NCBI RefSeq assembly: GCF_000340215.1 | Contig: NW_006921532.1 | Coordinates: 7,667,910-7,731,909 of the forward strand | Direction of reading: 5' to 3' | Length of the DNA stretch: 64,000 nucleotides | Source of the DNA: Pseudocercospora fijiensis CIRAD86 | Taxonomy: Eukaryota > Ascomycota > Dothideomycetes > Mycosphaerellales > Mycosphaerellaceae | In this document: one piece after another, positions 33,619 to 43,449 of the stretch | How the letters are laid out: each line of letters begins with the position of its first letter | Position numbering within the stretch: position 1 is the stretch's first letter | Made by a program: the position numbers and the translations under genes | Notes under the pieces: model-generated | What the model saw: the letters and a program-made list of their open reading frames with translations, nothing else | What the model was told of the DNA's origin: nothing | Databases searched by the model: none

Positions 33619-34852
33619 TAACCGAGCTACGCTAGGACTACTTAGCAGGCAGAGATGAGCCTATCAGTGTGTTCCCCGGCACAACTCACTTATCTATTAC
33701 ACCTTCGCTAAACACACTCGTGGAGGAATATAGCAGGCGGCCGATCACACGTGTTTCGGATCGATGACCAGCAATCTCTCGGGCATTGCTAGGCGACACA
33801 TATCACGCTGGATCATAGCGCTCGACCATCGTCAGAGATTTATGCTGGGTGGGCCAGACACTCTACATCTCCGAGCGACTCTCCCAATCCTGATTTTTTT
33901 CCGACCTCACGGCGCCATCGTGGTCGTGGGCTTCTGCTCCTGGTCACGTACTGTAACTTTCCGCGTGGGATCGCCAAAATCAGACGGTTTCCAATCCATG
34001 GCGTCGCTCGTCTCCCACGATGTGGAGCCCATTGGTCTCGACCCGTTTGGTCAGGTAGATGGCGGGGAACCTCTGTCTCCATGGCTGGTGGATACAAGAG
34101 TGCACTGTGCTGCGAAGGTGCCCGAACGAACGGCTTGGGCTTGGAGAGTGCGACGTCTTCTTCGGGTTCTGAATCGACCGGAAACCATTCCTCCCTCGAC
34201 GTTTACAGCTTTCCTCCTTCCACCAAACGAACGACCGACAAATTAGACGTTGATTTCTTGGATGGCTTTGTTTTTTTCTTCCCCCTGTGACTGGCAGAAT
34301 TGGGACGTACAGGCGCCTCGGGCTGCTTGAAGTTGATCAGCATCGCTCGGACCGAGAGGTCGAGTACTCTATAGAGGAGACCCTAGAAGCCTTCACTTCG
34401 GATCCTAAGCAGAGTGTAGTCATCATCTGACGTACTGAGCGGACCAGCTCGAGGTTCTAATACAGCAGAAATGCAGTTTGAGTTCGTAGGTAAGCCTTCT
34501 GTGAAAGGTCCTACAACAACTGGAGGCTACTGAAGAGTCTTTTTTGAATGCGGCTATGAGCTGTATGTGTGCTTTAGATCTCGATAGAGCGGCCGTATCG
34601 GATTTTCGTAGCTCACCCCTTCTGTAGGATTTCGGAATCTCCTAAGGGAGGAGGATATTCATCTGTCGCTCAATATCGAAGACATCGTAGACAGCACTTG
34701 AATCTAGTCTGATGGAATGAGTGCGTGTCGTAAAGATGTTTGCACGATTCGGAAGATGTATTACGATACTATGCAGTAACGGCTCTCGTCTCGGGCCATG
34801 GGTATCTCTAATAGCACATGAGTAAGCAATGCAATTTGACTGACGTAGCAGC
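33619..34852. other. intergenic between the hAT element and the tandem repeat
   Basis: A 160-codon plus ORF (33764-34246) and opposing ORFs exist but have no domain or conserved motif. A short sequence near 34470 (CAGAAATGCA) resembles part of the tandem-repeat unit to the right. Confidence 0.35.
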
Positions 34853-35190
34853 AGAATCTTGCTCAAATCAGACCGCTGTCTCCTAGAGCACCAGAAATGC
34901 AAGCTCAATCTCCATGCTATTCGAAAGCAGCAGCAGCAGAATCTTGCTCCAATCAGACCGCTGTCTCCCAGAGCACTAGAAATGCAAGCTCAATCTCCAT
35001 GCCATTCGACAGCAGCAGCAGCAGAATCTTGCTCCAATCAGACCGCTGTCTCCCAGAGCACCAGAAATGCAAGCTCAATCTCCATGCCATTCGACAGCAG
35101 CAGCAGCAGCAGCAGTAGAATCTTGCTCAAATCAGACCGCTGTCTCCCAGAGCACTAGAAATGCAAGCTCAATCTCCATGTCAGCTGGCT
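34853..35190. repeat. four tandem copies of about 85 bases including a CAG microsatellite
   Basis: Copies start at about 34853, 34938, 35023 and 35117 (AGAATCTTGCT...). Each holds GACCGCTGTCTCC, then GAAATGCAAGCTCAATCTCC, and in the first three a run of CAG of variable length. The rightmost copy contains the stop codon and last 15-16 codons of the reverse-strand gene at 35132, so the array is a multiplication of that gene's 3' end. Confidence 0.92.
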
Positions 35191-37381
35191 GAGCTCGCAA
35201 CTTCTTGATCAGCTGTCGAACTGCAGCTTTCCCACGACCTTCATCTCTCGCGATCCGTGGCTGAATGTTTCCGCCGTGAAGGTCGGTTATGCATTTGACG
35301 CGCACTTCTTTGATCCGACCACTCTCTTTCAACTCATCTGGCAAATAAGATTCGATCTGCCGAAAGAGCTCCGGACCGCTGTCGAACTCTTGCAAGTCGA
35401 TATGATCCGTGTACTCAGTGTCTCGACCCCAATTGATCTCGACTGTGATGTTGTCGAGACGTCTCGTATTGAGAGACTCCTTCTTGCTCTCGTCGGCCGA
35501 ACCTTCTCGATTTGGCTCGACAGTAGGCGTGACTTGCTTCAGCTGGCCGTCTAGAGAGCGCTTTCGAGGAAATGCAGTAGCTCCTGTCACAACGTCAAAT
35601 GCCTCGAAGCGGACGATCTTTTGCAGAAGTGGGAAGTCGGTTTGTGTCTCGGGATAGTTGATGAATGTCGAGCGCAGGACTTCAAGCTGCTCGCGGCTCA
35701 TCAAAGGATATGAGTCGAGCACCTGAACGGCCGCAGAGCAAGCGCACAATCGTCCAAGTATCTCTTCCGCAAGCTTTGCCGTACGCTCGACAGCAGGTGT
35801 CTTGGAGCGAACGGCCGGCCGGCTCGTCTGAGAGACTGATGAAGATCGTCTCTGCGCACTCGATAAAACTCTGGGTCCTGTAGCTAGGGCACGAATGCGC
35901 TTCTCCAGCAGGAAGAGATCATCTCTTGTGTCCGGAAATTCGTCCAGAACGCTTCGGAGATTCTCCAGGCGATCGCGGCTCATGTTTGGATAGTTGGCAA
36001 TCAACTCCCTTGCAACAGTGCAATCTGCGAAGTCGCCGAGGATTTCTCGTACATCTGACATGGCTGGTGGTGGCTGATCTTCGTCTACAGTCAGATCCAC
36101 ATGAACTGTATTTCGTGGCGCACCAGACTGGTCATTTCCGGCGCCATTCCAAGGCAGTGTTTGCCGGTAGGGTGACACGTATGCACTCGGGTTGGGCGGT
36201 GGGTGAGTGCTTGCCGGTTGTGTACCGACAGCGATGGTATCTGGCTCTACCCGAGCGCTCGGCACCTCAGTTCGTGACCAACACGAACCGGTCGATGCAA
36301 GTCGTGAGAGCCGTCTAGAGCTCACTCTCAGTCTGATCACCAGAGAGTCTGCTCTAGTTCCATCTTCTCGGATCACGCGAGCTCGTTTGGAGCGTCCCGG
36401 CGGAGGTGTCTGCCCAGGTAGCCGCTTCTGACTTGTTTGGTGAAATCTCACGGCCGACGAGGGACTACTGGGAGGGCGCGCATAGACTCCACCAACAGAT
36501 GGCAGACCGTGAGGAGGAACGGAGGGCACCGGCGACGTGTAGGCAGCGAACTGTTCGTGGAAGGCTCGCGATTTGTCGGTCAGCCTAGGCTGCTCGAGTG
36601 GGCTGGCGCCAATGCCGGAGTCTTGGTCAGGCTCCTCTTCCTTGTCAATGCTTTGCTCTGGATGTACGTAGGTGGTGTCTTCGAGCTCATGAAAAGTGTC
36701 CTCTTGTAGTTGTTGACTGAGCTGCTTTGCAATCTGACGCCGCGACTTCTGCAGTTGATTCTCGTGGAACTATGGCAGTGTAAGTATCTTCGCGTCGTTG
36801 GGCTCGCGGACACGGCTTACATTGACGCATTTCTCGATGACGAGCTCGATGAAGGAGTGTCGCAGTCTGCAAGGATGTCAGCTTGAGCTTGTCGCCAGCC
36901 AGCGTGCGGTTCACGCGCTGCGGGAGGATGTCTTGTCTTACGTCTCGCGATCCTGAAGATCCGTGTAATGCAGAGACCTGGGATAGCGGGCGTCGTGGCG
37001 CGTCGGAGAAGGCTCCTCCAGCCACGCCGGCGGGTCATTCTCGGGGCCAGGCCAGATTTGGGGGGCGTATTTGTGGAAAAGTCGGGTGGCATCGTCTTTG
37101 AGTGGCTGCGAGTCGCGAATCTCGTCGAGTGGCCGGTGAACATGGGCCGTCTGGATCATCTTGATGCCTTTCAGGGCTGCTTTGACGGGCGGCGCGTCTT
37201 TGTTGGACTGCCGACTGATGCCTCGCTCGCTTTTGAGGCCCAAAGTCTGCTCAATGCTCAGAACCTGGCGCAGCAAAGATTGTCAGCGCTGTCGAGCACG
37301 AAAAGAAGAATGGCAATGGATGATCGGTACATCACGCTGATTGCGCCCGTTCTTCTTGAGCGGAGGCGGAGACGCTGTCAT
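35132..37381 (-). CDS. uncharacterised fungal protein, four exons
   Basis: The exons are 37331-37381, 36942-37264, 36821-36866 and 35132-36769, giving 685 residues with frames closing exactly. Introns are 66, 75 and 51 bases; the first donor is GTACCG, the others GTAAGA and GTAAGC. The start MTASPPPLKKNGRNQ leads into SIEQTLGLKSERG and a helical SFIELVIEKCVN..QLQKSRRQIAKQLSQQLQE segment. The middle is Pro/Ser/Arg-rich and disordered. Two related helical modules follow (LGDFADCTVARELIANYPNM and LGRLCACSAAVQVLDSYPLM, each followed by SR(D/E)(R/Q)LE), then a possible small folded C-terminus. I do not recognise the family. Stop codon and final residues lie in a tandem repeat. Confidence 0.7.
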
Positions 37382-38438
37382 GGCCGGCGTTGATGACCAG
37401 CGCTGCGCAGCAATTCGAGCTTGGAGGTCGAGGGCCGAATGGCAATGGGGGGCCGGCCAGCTTAGAAAAGGCTAGGACCGATGTTGTAGCAAGATACGTG
37501 GGACGGTCAGCGGCACGCAAGGAAATCAGCAATAATGATGACTTCGAGGCGGATAGCGACCGCGAAGCGACAGCGACACGGCGTTGCAGCCGAGATGGGG
37601 AAAGAAGGAAAAGTGAGGGTGGGTGTGGGTGGAAAAGCTAAGAAGCGAAGCTATGTTTGCGCCAAGCCGTTAGCTAAGTACAGTACCTCCTACGATCGAT
37701 CTACGCACACGCGCAGTACATGTCACTTAAGGACAGTTAATGCTAAGCCGTCGCCATCCTCCGTAGCTATTCTAGCATTCGACACCGTATGCGACGCCGA
37801 GAGGTCCCATAGAATATCTATGCGGGGGAGCAATGTCATGTTCTTTCGGTGCATCATCCCCGACACTGTTACACCCCGCATCTATTTCACCAACACCGTC
37901 TATTCACAGCTATGCTCATGTCACGTCTTATTGAGAGGTTGCCGGCTGTCGGAAAGAAGCATCCCCTTGTTTCGGGCATGCGAAACTCTCGTCTATTCTG
38001 AACTCTGCAAAGCGCCCAAGGACGAATCAAGTATTCACGAGCGAAGAACTCAGAGCTCGGCAGAGCCAGGGATTGTATCCGGATGTGGCAGTGCTATAAT
38101 AATAAATAGCAGAGAAATCTGCGCTTGGCCACGCTAAAAGCAGAGCGATACACGTATAGCTCTCGTTGTGATCGAAGTTGGCAACCCTGTACACATTCTA
38201 CGATGAACCTAGCCAAATACCGGGGGCTTGGCCTGCACAGCTCCAGTCGGCTCCAACGCGCGCTGCAGCTGTCCAGGCCAAGAAGCAAGCTCTGACAGGG
38301 AACACAGCTCAAAGTAGTACCTCATGCTATTTATTCATGACTAGCTGGCAGCAGTGTGTTCTTGTCCAACGTTAGAATAATCCGTCCAACGAGCCACAAA
38401 TCAAGTACCCAAGTCCAGCGACGCCTAGAATACACAAC
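37382..38438. other. divergent intergenic region, no supported gene
   Basis: A 200-codon plus ORF (37535-38137) lacks domains and has scattered Cys, His and Arg with no coding signature. The stretch separates the unknown gene from sfh5. Confidence 0.4.
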
Positions 38439-39748
38439 ATGGCGGCCGACTGGAGCAATCTGCCGAAAGAGCACAAGTTACGAAAGTTTTCGGAAGCACT
38501 GCGCGACCTGTTGGAAAATGCCGGGTACAATGAGATGTATGGCATCGAGCTGGAGGCGCCAGAGGGAGAGTCAGTCTCGATGGAATCCCATCTTCCAGTG
38601 CACCCTCTCACTGACCGCGTCGCAGCCAGCCAGCAGCGCACACGACGCTCATCATCCTCCAGAAGTTCTTACGAGCCAACGTAGACGATCTCGCCAAGGC
38701 CAAAGACCAGCTTCTACACGCGCTGAAGTGGCGGAAGGATTACCAGCCGCTGAAAGTAAGAGATGAGGTATTCGATGCAGAAAAGTTTGGAAAGCTGGGA
38801 TACGTGACCAGGGTGAAGGGCGCAAAGGAAACACCCAATGACGAAGACGTCGCTACCTTTAACGTTTACGGCGCTGTTGGGAAGGACATCAAGAAGACAT
38901 TTGGAGATACCGACGCGTAAGGTCTTCCGGCCTCAATTCCAAACGTCAATGCTGACGCACCTCACAGCTTCGTCCGCTGGCGAGTCGCTCTCCAAGAGCT
39001 GACCCTCCGAGAACTGCACCTCGAACAAGCCGACAAGCCCATTCCCGACTACGGCAAAGGTCCAGACCCATACAAATCCCTCGCCGTCCACGACTACATG
39101 TCCATCTCCTTCTTCCGCCAACCAGCCGAGATCAAAGCCTCGTCGAGCAAGATCATCGACATGTTCCAGAGGTACTACCCCGAGACCGTCTCGTACAAGT
39201 ACTTCGTCAATGTGCCACTGGTCATGCAGTGGATGATGGGCGCGATGAAAGCGCTGATGTCCAAGGACTCCATTCAAACCATGACCTGGATGACCTACGG
39301 CAGCGAGCTGTACAAGTATTTGGGTCAAGAGGTCCCTAAGGAATACGGTGGCACCGGGCCGGCTTTGATCGAGAGTGCCCTCACACCGAAGTATGGTGCT
39401 CCAAGCTCCGAGACGAAGCCAGAAGCCGTGCCAGCTGCTGCATCCGAGAATCCCGCGGCGCCAGGGGCGGAGAAGAAAGACTCCGAGCCAGCTCCTGCCG
39501 CACCGGCGGAGGAGAAGAAAGACTCTGAGCCAGATACAGCCGTTGCTGCCGATACTCACGCCGCGGCACCAGTAGAGGAGAAGAAAGACTCCGAGCCATC
39601 TACAGCTGTTACCGCGGACACTCGGGCTGCGGCGCCAGCAAGTCCCGAGCCGATCGTGGCCCCTCCAGCTGCAGAGAGTGCCGGAACCGTCACCGACACA
39701 ACCCCCGAGGTCACCGGCAAGCCCGAGGAGAAAGCGACCGTGGCATGA
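38439..39748 (+). CDS. sfh5: Sfh5-like phosphatidylinositol transfer protein
   Basis: The exons are 38439-38569, 38626-38916 and 38968-39748, with GT-AG introns of 56 and 51 bases; the product is 400 residues. The CRAL-TRIO N domain contains TTLIILQKFLRANVDDLAKAKDQLL. The lipid-binding Sec14 fold contains FVRWRVALQELTLRELHLEQ, YMSISFFRQPAEIKASSSKI, YPETVSYKYFVNVPLVM and VPKEYGGTGPAL. Yeast Sfh5 moves phosphatidylinositol between ER and plasma membrane contact sites and binds haem. After the fold (about residue 295) there is an unusual Ala/Pro-rich tail with three EEKKDSEP-type repeats, ending EEKATVA. Confidence 0.93.
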
Positions 39749-40815
39749 TGAGGACACCAGCACATTTCTTCAATCTCAACTTCTAGTAGATGGAAAAAAT
39801 TTTTCTTCTGCAAGAAGATTTTTGACTCGTTTTTTGCTTTTGCTTTCCACGCGTTATACCCCGTGTTTGATTTTGATTTTGATTTTTCTTTTTCCCTTTT
39901 CCGATAGATTCAAGTTGTAAAGAAAGGCTTCGGTGGGGGAAAAAAAGTGTATTTAATAAATCCATGGATTTCATTCGGTCGTCGTTATTGGTGTTGTATA
40001 TGGGTATCGTTCGTATCGTTCGAGGAAGAGCTACAAGGTTCTAGCTGTGGTGCTCTTACTCGGTCGTATACAAACGAGGTTTCAATACTATCACAATGTC
40101 CCCCTGTATCTTAAAATGCTGTATTAGCGAAAGAGATCATCATATTACTTCCTATCCTTAAACTAGTGCTATTACAAGCTTACATCCGCTAAGACCGAAC
40201 TATAAAAGGTAAATTCGCAGCTGTGCAGTTAATGTCCTATCGGGAGTGTTCGGCAAGACTCCACATTATGCGTTCGTAGTAATTCGAAACGCGCATGTTC
40301 GTAGTCAGCCAAAGCGCTCAGATGTGGGCTGAAACTTGAGATTCTCTAAGATGTGTATGCGTTGACGGAGCAGGCGGTGTATGGAAGTACTAGGTGGATG
40401 CCTTCTCTCCTCTTTCCAACGTTGGGGGAATTCTACGTTATGCCTTGACCCTCCTTGGTTGTACAGCTTGTGCAGTACCGATCGATGATGGTGAGGTTGG
40501 AGTTCTGGATGCTCACTTTGAAACAATTGATGCCGCTTTAGTATTGTGTCTCTTCTTATCGCGCGCAGGACGCAAATCACGGATCAGGGCTCGGCGCGCG
40601 TCTTGTTGTCATTGGAGGAGCGAGAGAAGGAGGATTGTGAGGCATCTGATCTAGAAATTCTTGTCGTTGATTTCCGCCGAGCCCGATGTACTATTTGGCC
40701 TAGACTTGTTTGGACGTTGATGTTGCGCATCCAAGCCGATTCGTAGATCATGTCAATGTTTCGCAGGGTTTCTCTCGATAAGGAACCATCTCTCAGGCGG
40801 TGACACCTGGATTGT
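39749..40815. other. intergenic, T-rich 3' flank
   Basis: T- and A-rich tracts at 39780-39960 probably hold the sfh5 3' UTR. Beyond 40000 only ORFs under 92 codons occur, without motifs. Confidence 0.45.
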
Positions 40816-41839
40816 TTGACCTTTATATCTTCCTCGCGGTCGCCTTACATGACGGTTGTGCAGCCAAGTGCCTTCTCCAAGATCGGAAGCTGGCCCAATG
40901 TTTCTTCTGTGAGGCCCCAGTGTCTGGCGTGCCTGGCCATGGGACGCCTTGATGGATTCAAGGTCATGGTACCTTCACTTTTGGGTCGCCTTCTGCCGAA
41001 ATTCAGTATCCTAGTTGGAGTCTTGAGGCCAGAATATACCAACATTGCTCGCCCTCGAGGCGGAAGGGTCGCTACAGAGTCGCCAAACCGCAAAGGATGC
41101 GTCGGCGCGAAATTCAGTAGCCTCTTGGCGCGTTTGCTCAGGGCAGAAAGAGAAAGAATGAATATGGGATTGAGAATCTGGCGCGGGAGCAGAAACTGCT
41201 GAAAGACGTCCAAGAAGCACCCCAAGAGGTTATTGAAGCTCTTCTGCGGCTGGGAATAGAGATTACTGCGCAAGACGCGGTCGCGAAGGACCAAAAAGAT
41301 CTTCGCATTCGAAGATAATGGCGAGCCAGATAGCGACGAAGAAGAGCCACCACTGCAGCACACGCTCGACCGCGAGAATTTGTCATCGCATGCGGGAAGC
41401 TGAGGCACGATGGCATGATTTGCAGAATCAGGTACTCGAGCAGAACGTGATGGCTGTCAACGAGCGCGACGTTTTCGGGCCTGCTGATCATGCCAGTGAC
41501 GGGCACTGATTCCTCTTGCACAAGAATGTGTGATGAGAGGATACAGAAAACGGCCATGAAGAAGCGAGGACTGACCGAATGGGCGGTTTCGGCCGAAGGT
41601 CGTGGTTTCGATTTCCTATTGAGCCAAGCATGTATGCAGATATCGAAACAGGCTCCCCTGCCAGGGGTGCCATATCGAGTTTGTTGAATGATACTCATCC
41701 AGAGCTGGGGGAGCGTTGGAAAGCAGAGATGGTCGTTGTGCGTAAGGAAGTTGAGCCCCGTCTCAGAGAATGGGAGGTGTTGTACATCGGTGCCAACTTT
41801 GTTCGATGCCTTGTTGCAATCGTTCTGCGTCTGAACTAG
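40816..41839 (+). pseudogene. possible decayed coding region
   Basis: Several pieces in different plus-strand frames look protein-like. A charged coiled-coil stretch (ENLAREQKLLKDVQEAPQEV, then IEALLRLGIEITAQDAVAKD) lies at about 41165-41310. An acidic piece follows (FEDNGEPDSDEEEPPLQHTL), and then SMYADIETGSPARG..LLNDTHPELGERWKAEM and REWEVLYIGANFVRCLVA up to 41839. They are separated by stops and frame changes that I could not bridge with introns. I do not recognise a family, and an opposing 187-codon ORF means the coding strand is not certain. Confidence 0.3.
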
Positions 41840-41852
41840 ACCAGTGTCGGCC

Positions 41853-42764
41853 TTACGAGCTTCTTGGACCTGGCGGCGTGATGCCGTTCTGAGAACGTAG
41901 ATCGTGGGGTCGCACCAAGCGCAGCTGGTGCACGCGGAGATAGACTGCACCTGCTGTACGGCCTAATTCTTTGATTATGAACGACACCTTCTTGCCTTGC
42001 GAGTAAAGGGTTTTCAATTGTGTATCCTCCTCGTCGCTCCATACACGCCGTCGTATGGGTCCTGCAGAGCGGGCGGGCTTCTCTGCTGGACTGCTCGACA
42101 GCAAAAAAGCTTGACGATTTATTGCCATTGGCGATCGACCAGGGAAATAGGCGAACAAAGCCCTCCGCGTTAATCCATCCGATAGCAGCGTTCGGAGTAG
42201 CGCAATTTCCTCATCAGACCAGGGAAGACGACTGGATATCGACGGATTTGTGCTTTCATGCTCCTTGGCGAGGCATACATTGCGGATAGCTGTCAAACTC
42301 TGGCATCCAAGCTTATCTGCAATTGCTTTGTAAGTCCAGCCCGAATGCCGCAGAGCTACTACGTCTGCCTGCTCCTCCTGTGTCAATGTTCGCCGGCTGC
42401 GAGTCCTTTTGCGCAAGGATGCGAACTCGGCCTGTTCTTTCCGCACGAGCTTCCACCATTTGGTCTCGAGGCTGCTGTAGGTTCTGCCGCTGAAATGCGA
42501 CAGCCAGTCCTTCACCGGCACGCCGCATGATTTCAACCTGATCAGCTCCGCCGTCTCGTGTGCTGTCCACTTACGCCGGTGTCGCGACTTGCTATGCTCC
42601 CTTCCATCGACAGCCTGGCCTACGCTGAAGCTTTCAGTCGCCAGATATTGCCTCCGACTCTTGACAAGTGGTTGCACCCACGGGCGCAGGCGCAACGCTG
42701 CTACGCCCCACTGACCTGTGAGCAGCAGCATATTATTCCATTCGCATATTCTCCTCTTGATCAT
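41853..42764 (-). CDS. Myb/SANT-like protein with a possible mitochondrial leader
   Basis: This is a single-exon protein of 303 residues (ATG 42764; a second ATG at 42731). Four helix-turn-helix modules of the Myb/SANT-like kind can be seen: RKWTAHETAELIRLKSCGV at 64-106, TLTQEEQADVVALRHSGW at 126-166, LPWSDEEIALLRTLLSDGL at 180-218 and RVWSDEEDTQLKTLYSQGK at 240-282. Each ends in a basic recognition-like helix. If translation starts at the second ATG, the N-terminus (MLLLTGQWGVAALRLRPW, then KSRRQYLATES) resembles a mitochondrial presequence. The protein may bind DNA in the nucleus or mitochondrion; no target can be inferred. Confidence 0.65.
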   Translation of the reverse strand: MIKRRICEWNNMLLLTGQWGVAALRLRPWVQPLVKSRRQYLATESFSVGQAVDGREHSKSRHRRKWTAHETAELIRLKSCGVPVKDWLSHFSGRTYSSLETKWWKLVRKEQAEFASLRKRTRSRRTLTQEEQADVVALRHSGWTYKAIADKLGCQSLTAIRNVCLAKEHESTNPSISSRLPWSDEEIALLRTLLSDGLTRRALFAYFPGRSPMAINRQAFLLSSSPAEKPARSAGPIRRRVWSDEEDTQLKTLYSQGKKVSFIIKELGRTAGAVYLRVHQLRLVRPHDLRSQNGITPPGPRSS

Positions 42765-42849
42765 CAGTCGACGCTGGAAAGTAGGTGGCTAGTCGTGAGA
42801 GGTCATGCTTCAACCACGCGTAAGAGACGCGAGGAAAGCAGATTGAGTT

Positions 42850-42925
42850 GCGGTACGGTACGGTACGGCAGGGTACGGTACGGCAGGGTACGGTACGGCA
42901 CGGTACGGTACGGTACGGTACGGTA
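42850..42925. repeat. GGTAC pentanucleotide microsatellite, left part
   Basis: About 75 bases of CGGTA units with a few CGGCAGGGTA interruptions, directly abutting the left target duplication of the MULE. The same array in the same orientation resumes to the right of the element. Confidence 0.95.
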
Positions 42926-42930
42926 TGATA

Positions 42931-42978
42931 CTTGGCCACTTCCCCGAGCCCCAGCTGGCTGCCCGAGCCCCAGTAGAT
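42931..42978 (+). repeat. MULE left terminal inverted repeat
   Basis: A 48-base sequence rich in GAGCCCCAG, identical to the reverse complement of 46100-46147. It keeps several CpA and TpG dinucleotides. Confidence 0.95.
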
Positions 42979-43449
42979 TATAGGATTACGAAATCAGCTG
43001 TTCCTTACAAAATCGCGTGCAGAAGCGATTTCTGGATCCCTACGGCCACTGCCGACCGGGCAACTATACTGCTATTAACTATAAAGCCAAAGATTGTTAG
43101 CAAAATAGTAGTATAGCAAAATTCGAGGTATTGTTAATAGTTATAGTAGTAGTAATAGTTCTATCTACTCGTTTCTAAGCGGGTTGCGGCCTGCGGCCTT
43201 ATAACTACGCGAGGCTATATATACTAGCTTATACTAGTCTCTTAGCTACTAGCTAGATTGCTATTGCTATTATATTTAGTACTAGTAGTATTAGTAGTAT
43301 TATTGCTATCGATATTGCTGCTATATATAATACTATTAGTATTGTTGCTATAGAACGCTATAGTGCAGTAGCACCTACTATACTAGCTATATTAGTAAAT
43401 ACTAATATTGTTGCTATTACTATCGCTATTACTATTTAAACAATGCCGC

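Noticed and set aside
33601..33640. tRNA A-box-like sequence (TAGCTCGGTTAGTTAGG) on the reverse strand at the right edge of the hAT element
   Set aside because: It spans the element junction, no cloverleaf or B-box can be completed on either side, and the 8-bp duplication explains the sequence there.
33764..34246. 160-codon plus ORF right of the hAT element
   Set aside because: No recognisable motif, opposing ORFs of similar quality, and T-run interruptions.
37535..38137. 200-codon plus ORF between the unknown gene and sfh5
   Set aside because: No domain, no periodic composition and several alternative frames equally open.
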